This document shows positions 52,750 through 63,297 of a stretch of DNA of 64,000 bases, in pieces. Under the pieces are notes generated by a model. That model had not been told where the DNA came from, did not search any database, and saw nothing but the letters and a program-made list of their open reading frames with translations. Numbering within the stretch: the first letter of the stretch is position 1; each line of letters begins with the position of its first letter. This DNA is from Spirochaetes bacterium ADurb.Bin218 (GTDB lineage: Bacteria > Spirochaetota > UBA4802 > UBA5550), in the NCBI GenBank assembly GCA_002069965.1, contig MWCI01000004.1, positions 17,542 through 81,541 on the forward strand. The letters run 5' to 3'. Position numbers and translations under genes: made by a program.

Positions 52750-53352
52750 ATGAATTCCAGAATTGGTATTGTAATGGCAACAATGCTTGAGGCAAAGCCT
52801 TTGATTGAGTCTTTACATCTTGCTTTAAAGACCATGAAACCCTTTCATATATATGAAAATGAGAGAGTGGTTCTTGCTATTTCAGGCATAGGCAAGGTCA
52901 ATGCTGCTCTGTCAACTGCCTATGTGATAGGGGAATATGATTTTAAAGCTCTCTATAATTTAGGTGCAGCAGGGGGCCTTAAGTCTGGAATTAAGAAGGG
53001 TGCTATTTTTCATATAAGCGATGTAATAGATTATGATCGTCCACTTTTGCGAGGAGGCACAAGAAAGACTGCCGCTTCAACCTGTGAAGGCTTTGATTTA
53101 GCTGTTCTTGCAACAACTGACCGGCCAGCCATCTCTCTTGAGAGGAGACTTGACATTGGAAGAGAAGCGGATCTGGTTGATATGGAAGGATCTGGTTTTG
53201 TTCAGGCCTGTAAAATTTTTGGTGCAGAGCCTTTTTTGTGGAAAATTGTATCTGACGCACTGGAGGATAATAACACTGTTGACATTGTTGAAAATATAAA
53301 GTATCTAATAAAGGAACTCTGTATTTTTTTTGAAGAGAAAATTTTGAGATGA
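52750..53352 (+). CDS. mqnB: Futalosine hydrolase MqnB
   Basis: 200 residues of the nucleoside-phosphorylase/MTA-SAH-nucleosidase fold: a start like RIGIVMATMLEAKPLIESL, the GIGKVNAALSTAYVI helix, YNLGAAGGL, the substrate-contact DLVDMEGSGFVQACKIFG, and catalytic Asp in KIVSDAL. It removes hypoxanthine from futalosine, which implies that aminofutalosine is first deaminated by an enzyme outside the window. It lies between mqnD and a LysR-type regulator. Confidence 0.85.
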   Translation: MNSRIGIVMATMLEAKPLIESLHLALKTMKPFHIYENERVVLAISGIGKVNAALSTAYVIGEYDFKALYNLGAAGGLKSGIKKGAIFHISDVIDYDRPLLRGGTRKTAASTCEGFDLAVLATTDRPAISLERRLDIGREADLVDMEGSGFVQACKIFGAEPFLWKIVSDALEDNNTVDIVENIKYLIKELCIFFEEKILR

Positions 53353-53362
53353 AGATATTTAT

Positions 53363-54271
53363 ATGAATCTAAAAGATTTTAACTTTGATCTAAAGCAAAT
53401 CAGAACCTTCATGGAGGTTGTCAATGAAAAGAGTTTTACCAATGCCTCCAGAAATCTCAAACTTAGCCAGGCGTCAATAAGCCATCAGATAAATCAACTG
53501 GAAAAGATGCTTGGAGTTAAGCTTATTCACAGAAACAGTCAGGATTTTTCTCTCACTCATGAGGGCTCTGTTTTTTTTAAATTTTGCGAAAAGATTCTCA
53601 CAGACATTGATGAACTCAAAAGTAATTTAATCTCAGGATATTTTGGTGGATTAATTCATATTGCAGCAAGTTCTATCCCAGGCACATATCTCCTGCCAAA
53701 GGTGCTTTCAAGATTAAATGAGATATTTCCTCAATTTAGATATAGAGTCGATATAGTAAACAGCCGTGAGGCTATTGAAATTGTGAAACAGGGTGAGGCT
53801 GATTTAGCTATCACAGGGAGAGAGATAAAACATCCATCATTAAATTTTATAAAAGTATATGAGGATGAGATACTTTTTGTAACCCATCCAGATAAAAGAA
53901 TAGTTAAATCCGTAGATGAAATAAAAAATCTACCCTTAATAACAAGGGAAACTGGTTCAGGAACAAAAAACATGACAGAAACTTATCTTCAGGAGCATGG
54001 GCTCATTACTTCAGAGTTAAATATTCTGATGGAGTGTTCAACCTCAGAGGGAGTAAGGGAGGCTGTTTTAAATGGTCTTGGCTATGCCTTTATCTCTAAT
54101 ATAGCCATAGAAAATGATTTAAAACTTGGAAAAATTAAAGTTATAAAACTGCATGATTTTAAAATAAAGCGAAATTTTTATGTTGTTACTTCAAAGGCTC
54201 GAATCTTAACTCAACCTGTATCTGAATTTGTTGAGAAATTTTCTTCTATTGAACTATGGAATAAAATTTAA
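53363..54271 (+). CDS. LysR-family transcriptional regulator
   Basis: 302 residues. The N-terminal winged helix (about 9-70) has FTNASRNLKLSQASISHQINQLEKMLGVKLIHR. The effector domain (about 95-295) has GLIHIAASSIPGTYLLPKVLSRLNEIFPQ and RETGSGTKNMTE. The IPGxYLLP motif with SGT recalls the LysR group linked to selenium metabolism, but I place this only from memory. The gene is 10 bases after mqnB, so it could be co-transcribed with mqnDB. Its target and effector are unknown. Confidence 0.82.
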   Translation: MNLKDFNFDLKQIRTFMEVVNEKSFTNASRNLKLSQASISHQINQLEKMLGVKLIHRNSQDFSLTHEGSVFFKFCEKILTDIDELKSNLISGYFGGLIHIAASSIPGTYLLPKVLSRLNEIFPQFRYRVDIVNSREAIEIVKQGEADLAITGREIKHPSLNFIKVYEDEILFVTHPDKRIVKSVDEIKNLPLITRETGSGTKNMTETYLQEHGLITSELNILMECSTSEGVREAVLNGLGYAFISNIAIENDLKLGKIKVIKLHDFKIKRNFYVVTSKARILTQPVSEFVEKFSSIELWNKI

Positions 54272-54355
54272 CATAGATGTAACCTTTAAAAATATTCAGA
54301 CTTGCTTTTATTAACGAGTGATGTTTTCAGTATTTAGAATAAATTTTTAATTTAA

Positions 54356-55993
<1,638 letters not shown>

Positions 55994-56003
55994 ATTTTGC
56001 ATA

Positions 56004-56028
56004 AAAAAATCCTCCCGTAAGGGAGGAT
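56004..56028 (-). terminator. Intrinsic terminator of the glcF/glcD-type operon
   Basis: On the minus strand ATCCTCCC pairs with GGGAGGAT around a TTAC loop, and is followed by a run of seven T (plus positions 56003-56009 are A-rich). It ends the leftward operon 30 bases past the glcF-type stop and may also halt pyrG readthrough. Confidence 0.8.
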
Positions 56029-56057
56029 AATTGACGGGGGAAAATAAAACACAGACT

Positions 56058-57398
56058 TCAACCGGATTTTCGTTCCTTTCGGTAGGAATCAGCCAGAAGA
56101 GTAATGTAATGCTTAACCCTTTGCTTTTTTCCAAAACGGTTAATATTATCAAGGAGTTGCATCATACAGGCTGGACAACCTGTTGCAACAGTATCAGCAC
56201 CAGTAGAGTTTATATCCAGAGCTTTCTTTTTACCTATAGCCTGAGAAGTATCATAATGAGATATTACAAAGGAGCCACCACTACCACAACAATTGTCAGG
56301 AGCAGACATTTCCCTAAATTCAAGGCCTGGTATGCTTTTTAGAATTTCCCTTGGCTCTGCAAAAACTTTCATAGATTTTTTAAGGTGACAGGAGTCATGA
56401 TAGGTAACAATTGAGCGTATTTCACCTTTTGGTTTTTTGAAATCTATAACCTTTGTTAAAAAGGTTGATATATCAAATGTCCTCTCTGACCAGTATTTTG
56501 CTTTTGGTCCATACAGGGGATCTTCTTTTAGGAGGTCAACATATTCATGCTGCCAAGCACCACCGCAGGATCCACAGGCAGTTATAATGTAATCACAGCC
56601 TGTTTTTTCAAAGGTATCAATATTTCTTCTGGCAAGAGTTCTTGCTGTTTCAATATCGCCATGGACTAAGACTGGAATACCGCAGCAGTTTTGAGCCTTG
56701 GGGATGTGCACTTCTACATTATTTTCTTTGAGAACCTCAATAACATCAAGGCCAGCATCAGGATAAAAATAGTTAAGAGAATCACCAACAAAGAAAGCAA
56801 CTTTGACTTTGACCTCGTCAGGTTTGACAACCTCAGGAGTAATATCCTTCAAAGTTTTACTGTTCAACTCTGGCATTTTTCTGTTGGAGTCAAAACCAAA
56901 GCCAGAACCAACCAGAGCAAAGGGTGATCTCGGTGAGATAGCCTTTATGTCTTTATCTGCCTTAAAGACAATTGATTGCATTGCAGCAGCTGTTTTTATT
57001 CCAGTATTTAAAACTGCAGGATTTTTTAAAGTAGAGAATATCATCTTCTTTAACCAAAAGAGACCCTTTTTGCGAACAAGAGCAGCTCTCATTGCCAGGG
57101 CAATTTTCCCGAAGTCAACCTTTGATGGGCAATTGGTCATACAGGACTTGCACACAAGACAATTAAATATCATGTTATAGACCTCTGGATCATCCAACTC
57201 CAGCTGACCATTTAAAACAGCATCAACAACTTTGATTTTTGCTCTTGTTACAGAGGCTTCTTCTTTTTCAACTCCATAGACAGGGCAAACAGCCATGCAG
57301 TTGCCGCATTTCATGCATTTGTCAACCTCTGAGCGGACAATAGAAAGGTCATCGTGATAGGTTTTGCCTGATGATAATTTTGTTTTTTCATCTGTCAT
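56058..57398 (-). CDS. Fe-S oxidoreductase, GlcF/LldE-like (CCG domains)
   Basis: 446 residues. The N terminus carries two 4Fe-4S motifs (C28, C31, C34, C38, then CLVCKSCMTNCP). Two CCG domains follow, with NCCGIPVLVHGD and DNCCGSGGSF cysteine clusters, plus the conserved TACGSCGGAW and TGCPACMMQ loops. It acts as the electron-transfer subunit beside the FAD subunit encoded immediately upstream, with only one base between the two genes. Such pairs oxidise glycolate, D-lactate or other 2-hydroxyacids and pass electrons to quinone. The menaquinone genes in this window fit that acceptor. Confidence 0.9.
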   Translation of the reverse strand: MTDEKTKLSSGKTYHDDLSIVRSEVDKCMKCGNCMAVCPVYGVEKEEASVTRAKIKVVDAVLNGQLELDDPEVYNMIFNCLVCKSCMTNCPSKVDFGKIALAMRAALVRKKGLFWLKKMIFSTLKNPAVLNTGIKTAAAMQSIVFKADKDIKAISPRSPFALVGSGFGFDSNRKMPELNSKTLKDITPEVVKPDEVKVKVAFFVGDSLNYFYPDAGLDVIEVLKENNVEVHIPKAQNCCGIPVLVHGDIETARTLARRNIDTFEKTGCDYIITACGSCGGAWQHEYVDLLKEDPLYGPKAKYWSERTFDISTFLTKVIDFKKPKGEIRSIVTYHDSCHLKKSMKVFAEPREILKSIPGLEFREMSAPDNCCGSGGSFVISHYDTSQAIGKKKALDINSTGADTVATGCPACMMQLLDNINRFGKKQRVKHYITLLADSYRKERKSG

Positions 57399-57399
57399 A

Positions 57400-58794
57400 T
57401 CAGGCCTCCTTGAATGGAACTAATTTCCCAGGATTAAATAAATTTTCTGGATCAATAGCTTGTTTTATGGACTGCATGAGTTTTATTCCGCTTTCACCTA
57501 TCTCGTCTTTAAGATATTTCATCTTGGCAATTCCAATGCCATGTTCGCCAGAAAGTGTGCCGTGGAATTTAAGTGCAGATTCAAATATTTCATCAACAGC
57601 CTTGTGCACTCTCTCTGTCTCTTCCTTGTCATATTTATTATAGAGAATTGTAGGATGGAGATTGCCATCACCAGCGTGCCCAAAGGTTCCAATTGTAACA
57701 TTGTATTTCTTTGCAATGTTTTCCACTGCAACAAGCATATCCGTTATTCTGCTTCGTGGAACAGTGGCATCTTCAACAATGCAGGTGTTATTGAGGCTTG
57801 CAAGAGCAGGGAGTGCATTTCTTCTTGCAGCCCACAGCTGATCCCTTTCTGTATCAGAATTTGCAATTTTGTATTGGCAGTTATTTTTCTTTAAAACCTC
57901 AATTACAGCTTCAGCCTCTTTTGCCACCACATCTTCTGTCATGCCATCAACTTCAATTAAGAGGAGTGCCTTTGCATCCACAGGTAATCCGATTTTAGAA
58001 AAATCTTCAATTGTTCGAATTGTTTTATTATCCATAATTTCCAGAGTAGCAGGTATTACCTGAGAGGCAATGATTCCTGCAACGGAATTACCAGCATCCT
58101 CCAGAGTGCTGAAAATTCCCATCATGGTTTTTCTGTACTTTGGAGCAGGTATGAGTTTGCATGTAATCTCAGTTATTATCCCAAGGGTTCCCTCTGAGCC
58201 AACAAAGAGACTTGCAAAATCGTATGCTGTTACATTTTTAACTGTTTTTCCTCCAAATCTAACTCTCTCACCAGAAGCAAGAACCACTTCCATGCCCATG
58301 ATATAATGTTTTGTTACGCCATATTTAAGTCCTCTGAGCCCGCCAGAACATTCTGATACACTTCCACCCATTGTAGCTGTGGCAACAGTTCCTGGATCTG
58401 GTGGATAAATTAGCCCATAAGGTGCAACTGCGGAGTTTAATGTAGCAATTACAACTCCCGGCTGGACGGTAGCTGTAAGATTTGCAGCATCAATTTCAAC
58501 TATATTATTCATTCTTTGAAGGGAAAGAACAATACCTTTTTTAAGAGGAATTGTACCACCGCTTAGATTAGTTCCAGCACCTCTTGGATATATTGCAATC
58601 TTATGTTCCCTTGCCAGCTTGACAACTTTTTGCACAGCTTCTGTATCTAAAGGCATAACAACAACATCAGGAAGTTCTGTAGGAACATCTGCTGTTGCAT
58701 CGTAACTATAGGTTACAAGATCAACCTTTTGAGTTAGAACATTTTCTTCACCTACAATGCCTTTAAGTTGGTTTATTATACTCTTATCAATCAT
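57400..58794 (-). CDS. glcD: FAD-linked 2-hydroxyacid oxidase (GlcD/D-lactate dehydrogenase type)
   Basis: 464 residues. The FAD-binding PCMH domain has YPRGAGTNLSGGTIPLKKGIVLSL, PPDPGTVATATMGG and GSEGTLGIITEITCKLIP. The C-terminal substrate domain has FGHAGDGNLHPTIL and SGEHGIGIAKMKYL. This is the flavoprotein subunit of glycolate or D-lactate oxidation. GntR/FadR-type operator-like sequences lie about 30-65 bases upstream of its start. The exact hydroxyacid cannot be told from sequence. It is first of a two-gene operon with the CCG-domain protein. Confidence 0.9.
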   Translation of the reverse strand: MIDKSIINQLKGIVGEENVLTQKVDLVTYSYDATADVPTELPDVVVMPLDTEAVQKVVKLAREHKIAIYPRGAGTNLSGGTIPLKKGIVLSLQRMNNIVEIDAANLTATVQPGVVIATLNSAVAPYGLIYPPDPGTVATATMGGSVSECSGGLRGLKYGVTKHYIMGMEVVLASGERVRFGGKTVKNVTAYDFASLFVGSEGTLGIITEITCKLIPAPKYRKTMMGIFSTLEDAGNSVAGIIASQVIPATLEIMDNKTIRTIEDFSKIGLPVDAKALLLIEVDGMTEDVVAKEAEAVIEVLKKNNCQYKIANSDTERDQLWAARRNALPALASLNNTCIVEDATVPRSRITDMLVAVENIAKKYNVTIGTFGHAGDGNLHPTILYNKYDKEETERVHKAVDEIFESALKFHGTLSGEHGIGIAKMKYLKDEIGESGIKLMQSIKQAIDPENLFNPGKLVPFKEA

Positions 58795-58821
58795 AGCTTA
58801 TCCCCCATATGATATCAAAAT

Positions 58822-58860
58822 TTGGTGACCAGCCAATCTATCAACCTGATGGTCTGACCA
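58822..58860 (-). promoter_or_regulatory. Putative GntR/FadR-type operators upstream of glcD
   Basis: TGGTCTGACCA at 58850-58860 is a perfect palindrome of the TGGTnnnACCA class used by GntR-family regulators such as LldR, PdhR and GlcC. A second site TGGTGACCA is at 58823-58831. Both lie just before the glcD-type start on the minus strand. The regulator is not encoded in the window. Confidence 0.6.
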
Positions 58861-58878
58861 TTAGACAATCTGTTGTTT

Positions 58879-58904
58879 AATTTGATTGTTTTGTCAATCA
58901 AATT
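58879..58904. promoter_or_regulatory. Inverted repeat in the glcD upstream region
   Basis: AATTTGATTG (58879-58888) and its complement CAATCAAATT (58895-58904) flank a 6-base loop. It could be a second operator. The rest of 58905-59188 is AT-rich; a half-site-like GATGGTCGGTTAG near 59079 echoes the palindrome at 58850 but lacks the second arm. Confidence 0.45.
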
Positions 58905-59188
58905 AAATTTTTTTTTAATTTTTTTTATAAAAATAGCCTTAGTGGACATTAACTATGATTCTTTATTTACAAAAAATAATATTTTGGTTATAAAATTTGA
59001 TCATTAATTGTTATTTAACAAATTGGGTTACTACTGTTGGAGGAAATGTTTACTAAAAGTCAAAATTTATATTTATTTGATGGTCGGTTAGTTGTTTTAG
59101 AGTTATATTTATTAGCAGAGGGTAAGCTGCTTTTAGGTGATTTTTTTGAAGAGGAAATGAATTTGTAGTAACAAAAGGCAATAAATAT

Positions 59189-61366
59189 ATGAAATATCAT
59201 TTATATAAATATACAAGTTTATTTTTAGCCATTATAGTTTCAGTTTTTCTTTTTTCCTGTAATGATGAGCCTCCCAAGATTTCTCAAAAAAACATAGCTG
59301 CAAGCAAGACAATAGGTCAAAAGAAAAAATTTATTGTAATGGGGGATCACGCTTATCCGCCCTTTGAGTATATAAATGATAAAGGCATACCGGATGGCTT
59401 TAACATTGAGATACTGAAAGCTATTGCAGAGGTAATGAACTTTGATATTGAAATAAAATTAGATATCTGGTCAAATGTTGTCTCTGATCTTGAAAATGGG
59501 AACTGTCATATCCTGGCAGGTATGTATAAGACAGAAACAAGAACAAAACTCTTCGATTTTTCCGTTCCCCACTTCGTTGCCACATATTCTATCTATGTCA
59601 GGAGTGACTCTACACTTTCTTCCATTGAAGAAATTTATAATAAAACAATCCTCGTGCAAGAAAGTGATGTTGGCCATGAATATATTTTAGAAAATTATCC
59701 CAATGCACTGGTCATCACAAAAAAGGATTGGCCCGATGTGCTTATGGCTCTTTCAAAAGGAGAGGGTGATTGTGCTCTTGTTTCAACAATCCAGGGAGAA
59801 ATTTTAAAACAGAAATATTCAATTAAAAATGTTAAAATTCTTGGAGGACCTTTATATCAGCAAAAATATTGCATGGCTGTGCGCAAAGGGAATTCTGAAT
59901 TGCTTTCTCTTCTCAATGAAGGGCTTGTTGTTTTAAAAAATTCTGGTAAGTATGATGAGATATATGAAAAATGGTTTGGTATATATGAAAAGAAAACCAT
60001 TTTTGAGCAAAAAATCTTCTGGATCTTGACCTTAATTTTGATCTTATTTTTGATTTTAATTTTTGCTATAAATTTATGGAATATTTCCCTTCATAAAAAA
60101 ATTAAAGAAAGGACAGAGGCCTTAAATCTTGAACTTGCAAAGAGCAATGAAATAAAGCGACAGCTTGAAGAAGCATTAGAGGAAGCTTCCAGAGCTGAAG
60201 AAGCTGCTACTGTGGCGCGAATTGAATCAGAAAAATCAAATGAGGCAAAATCTGTATTTTTAGCTGGAGTTAGTCACGAGTTGAGAACCCCATTAAATGG
60301 GATAGTTGGCATGATTCAATTATTAGAGGCAACTCCACTTTCTATGGAGCAGGAAAATCTTGTAAAGATGCTTAAGCACTCTGCTAATAATTTGCTACGT
60401 ATAATAACCGACCTTGTGGATTACACCAGAATAGGCTCAGGGAAGTTTAGACTTGAAATCTCAGAGGTGGATTTTGATGACTTTCTAAAAAGTATTGAGC
60501 CAATAATTGACATGATGGCCACTGAGAAAAATTTAAAATTCACAGTGGAGAAAAATTTTAGCGGCAAAAGGCTGCTGATGGATAAGGATCGAGTTGCCCA
60601 AATTATATTCAATTTACTAAATAATGCCATTAAATTTACTTCAAAAGGAAGCGTCTCTCTTAAAATAAACTACAGCAATTTTTTGGAAATAATAGTAGCT
60701 GATACAGGAATTGGAATTCCAGAGGAAAAGCTCAAGGACATATGGACTCCCTTTGTTCAAATTCAATACGCTGGAGAAGCAAAAAACAGAGGCTTTGGCC
60801 TTGGGCTTTCAATTGTTCGCTTGCTTGTTTCTATGATGGATGGTGAAATATCGGTCCAGAGCTCTGTAGGAAAGGGGAGTGTTTTCACTGTAAAATTACC
60901 TATAAAAGAAAAAGAGAATCATGAAATTCCATTATATGGTGAAAATATTGTAAAAACTGCCGATGAAAATTTAAGCTATGGTGCCTGTCATGTCCTCATT
61001 GCAGAGGATGAGGCTGTGAATAAACTTTACATAGAGCGAATACTTGCAAAAAAAGGATTTATTGTGGATTCTGCTATAAATGGACTTGAGGTTGTTGAAA
61101 AGTATAAGAAAGGGACTTATGATGTGATCTTTATGGACATAAACATGCCCGAACTTGATGGCTTTGAGGCAACAGCGCAGATTAGAGAATTTGAAAAAAT
61201 ATCCGGTAGAAAAAAAGTGCCTATTATTGCAGTTACAGCCCATGTCTATCCAGAAGATATCAAAAAGTGTCTTGCGGCTGGCATGGATGGTTATATCTCA
61301 AAACCCTATAATATAAAAGAGCTTCTTTCCGAGTTGCAAAGAGTCAGCCCGATTTCTGAGGCTTAA
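59189..61366 (+). CDS. Hybrid histidine kinase with fused solute-binding sensor domain
   Basis: 725 residues. A signal sequence with a LFSC lipobox-like end leads into an SBP_bac_3 periplasmic binding domain (about 45-265: FIVMGDHAYPPFEYIND, GFNIEILKAIAEVM, AGMYKTETRTKLFDFS). A membrane helix (about 275-297) and a coiled linker follow. HisKA carries H363 in VSHELRTPLNG, then comes the HATPase (DTGIGIPEE, GFGLGLSIV), and a receiver holds D650 in IFMDINMPELDG. Amino acids or similar solutes are the likely cue, by family. No output regulator is adjacent. If the N-terminal cysteine is lipidated, this would be an unusual topology for a kinase. Confidence 0.9.
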   Translation: MKYHLYKYTSLFLAIIVSVFLFSCNDEPPKISQKNIAASKTIGQKKKFIVMGDHAYPPFEYINDKGIPDGFNIEILKAIAEVMNFDIEIKLDIWSNVVSDLENGNCHILAGMYKTETRTKLFDFSVPHFVATYSIYVRSDSTLSSIEEIYNKTILVQESDVGHEYILENYPNALVITKKDWPDVLMALSKGEGDCALVSTIQGEILKQKYSIKNVKILGGPLYQQKYCMAVRKGNSELLSLLNEGLVVLKNSGKYDEIYEKWFGIYEKKTIFEQKIFWILTLILILFLILIFAINLWNISLHKKIKERTEALNLELAKSNEIKRQLEEALEEASRAEEAATVARIESEKSNEAKSVFLAGVSHELRTPLNGIVGMIQLLEATPLSMEQENLVKMLKHSANNLLRIITDLVDYTRIGSGKFRLEISEVDFDDFLKSIEPIIDMMATEKNLKFTVEKNFSGKRLLMDKDRVAQIIFNLLNNAIKFTSKGSVSLKINYSNFLEIIVADTGIGIPEEKLKDIWTPFVQIQYAGEAKNRGFGLGLSIVRLLVSMMDGEISVQSSVGKGSVFTVKLPIKEKENHEIPLYGENIVKTADENLSYGACHVLIAEDEAVNKLYIERILAKKGFIVDSAINGLEVVEKYKKGTYDVIFMDINMPELDGFEATAQIREFEKISGRKKVPIIAVTAHVYPEDIKKCLAAGMDGYISKPYNIKELLSELQRVSPISEA

Positions 61367-61675
61367 AATGCAAAGATAAAACTCATTTTATTTGGCATTG
61401 CTCTACAATATCTTTAATTTTTCATCTCTCTACTTGTTTTCAAGTCATTGGTAAATCCATCATTTCCTGCTCTCAATAAGAGAAGGGATAATAAAAAAGT
61501 CTTGAGTTTTTTCATCTATAAGTTAACCTTTTGTTATGATATAATTTTTTCAAACCATTTTATAAATGAAACATCGGCTTAATCGATGATTTTATGATTT
61601 TGTTTTATAAATTATTTGTTTATTTTTGGGTAGATCAAAATTAACAGAAAAGTTTTTTAAAAAAGGAGTCTATTT
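61367..61675. other. AT-rich intergenic region before the frameshifted barrel gene
   Basis: A 309-base stretch with no convincing coding frame. A lone -10-like TATAAT is at 61540-61545 without a good -35 partner; AGGAG close to 61666 is the ribosome site of the next gene. No terminator hairpin is seen after the kinase. Confidence 0.35.
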
Positions 61676-62451
61676 ATGAAAAAAATTATTGCTACATGCC
61701 TTTTTACTTTGTTTTTGGTTTCATCGCTCTTTGCTCAGTCTAATACGCAGACTAATTTTACAATAGCTCCTCCACCTCTCGGCTATCCAGAATTCCCAGA
61801 AGAAGGTTCTGTCTCCAACAAAATAGATTTTTTGTATGCCTCTGTGCAGGGAAAGGATTTTTCATTGCATGGGATGTTTCTTGGCTGGGTTCCTCGCTAT
61901 GGCAATGATCTTGTGGCAATTGAGGGGCTTTTGGGCATGTCTGTGATGAATGGGGATATTACTACTCCTTATGGAAGTCAATCACTTACTTTCATTGGTA
62001 TGCACATGGCTCCTGCAATTGAGTTGCCTATTTATAACTCAAAGGATTTTAAATTCATCATGTTTGGAGGATACGATTTCAACTTAACAAGAACTTCCTT
62101 TACAACGACAGATCCTTATTCCTCAGGAACTATGACCTGGTACCTTGATACATCCCTCTATGGGCCTCTACTTGGATTTCAGATGCACTTTGGATTTGCT
62201 GACACATTTATATTTTCTCCATTCTTTATGATGAAAGTATAAGTGGAACTGTTGATGTTTCAACTGATCCTGCATATGTTAGCATGCAGCAATCCTATGA
62301 TATTCCATCTTATACTGTGACCACCTACGGTTTTGATATTATTGAAACAGAGTCAGGTGTATCCTTAAGTGGAATACTTGATATGGCCCAAAAGACAGAG
62401 GAAAATAGCGATGTGAAAACCTATAAGTTCTCCATAAGTATGAAGATATAA
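61676..62451 (+). pseudogene. Outer-membrane barrel gene split by an apparent frameshift
   Basis: The first frame runs 61676-62242 (188 residues) with a signal peptide MKKIIATCLFTLFLVSSLFAQS and beta-barrel-like strands (GYDFNLTRTSF, MTWYLDTSLYGPLLGFQMHFGFADTFIFSPFF). The last four codons of that frame look random. From 62203 the -1 frame is open to the TAA at 62449-62451 and reads YDESISGTVDVSTDP onward to TYKFSISMKI, a plausible barrel end. One missing base, or a programmed -1 shift, between 62203 and 62239 would join both parts into a protein of about 258 residues. An assembly or base-call error is also possible. tlyA starts 17 bases after. Confidence 0.65.
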
Positions 62452-62468
62452 GAAAATTATAGTTGTTT

Positions 62469-63269
62469 ATGAAATATATAAGGCTTGATTTTTTCCTTGC
62501 ACAAAATGGAATCTCTGCCTCTCGGGAAAAAGCCAAAAGAGAAATAATCTCTGGCTGGGTCAAAGTAAATGGTGAAACTGTCCGCGATCCATCACGGAAA
62601 ATTTCTGGAGAGGAAACTGTTGTTGTAGAGCGACCTGGAGGTGAATTCGTCAGTAGAGGAGGGGAAAAGTTAAAAAAGGCCATTGAGTTTTTTAATATAG
62701 ATCTCTCTGGAAAAATCTGTCTTGACATTGGAGCCTCTACAGGTGGATTCACTGACTGCATGTTAAAAAGTGGTGCTTCAAAGGTTTATGCTGTTGATGT
62801 TGGTTATAATCAGCTTGATTACTCCCTCAGGATAGATAGCAGAGTTGTTGTTATGGAAAAAACTCATGCAAGAGATTTAAAGAAAGAAATGTTTCAAGAT
62901 AGTATTGATTTTTTCACTGCGGATCTATCTTTCATATCAATTCTCAAAGTTCTTCCTGTCATTGGTTCTATTTTTGATTCCATAGAAGGGGTCATTCTAA
63001 TCAAGCCTCAATTTGAGGCAGATCCCAAAGAACACAAAAAAGGCGTTGTCCGCGATGCCCAGAAACATATAGAAATATTGCACAGAGTTTTAAATGGGAT
63101 TTCAATGTTAAATTTTATCCCAATTGATCTAACCTTTTCTCCAATCAAAGGTCCTGCTGGCAATATAGAATTTTTGCTTTACCTTCGCAAAGGTTATGGA
63201 GAGGTATCCATGGTTTCAGAGGATCTCATATCCAAAGTAGTCCATGAGGCACATGAAGTATTAAAATAA
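62469..63269 (+). CDS. tlyA: TlyA-family rRNA 2-prime-O-methyltransferase (hemolysin A family)
   Basis: 266 residues from ATG 62469; a TTG two codons earlier is in frame. An S4 RNA-binding domain (about 3-63: RLDFFLAQNGISASREKAKREIISGWVKVNGE) precedes the FtsJ-like methyltransferase, with VSRGGEKL, the SAM loop CLDIGASTGGFTDCML and a K-D-K-E-like set including TADLSFISI and LIKPQFEA. TlyA methylates ribose in 16S and/or 23S rRNA. It lies 17 bases after the frameshifted barrel gene, so it may be expressed from the same promoter. Confidence 0.9.
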   Translation: MKYIRLDFFLAQNGISASREKAKREIISGWVKVNGETVRDPSRKISGEETVVVERPGGEFVSRGGEKLKKAIEFFNIDLSGKICLDIGASTGGFTDCMLKSGASKVYAVDVGYNQLDYSLRIDSRVVVMEKTHARDLKKEMFQDSIDFFTADLSFISILKVLPVIGSIFDSIEGVILIKPQFEADPKEHKKGVVRDAQKHIEILHRVLNGISMLNFIPIDLTFSPIKGPAGNIEFLLYLRKGYGEVSMVSEDLISKVVHEAHEVLK

Positions 63270-63297
63270 TGATGTAGCAGTATCTAAAATTATTCCT

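Noticed and set aside
58795..59188. Small hidden gene between glcD and the solute-binding kinase
   Set aside because: No frame with a ribosome site and plausible protein composition was found.
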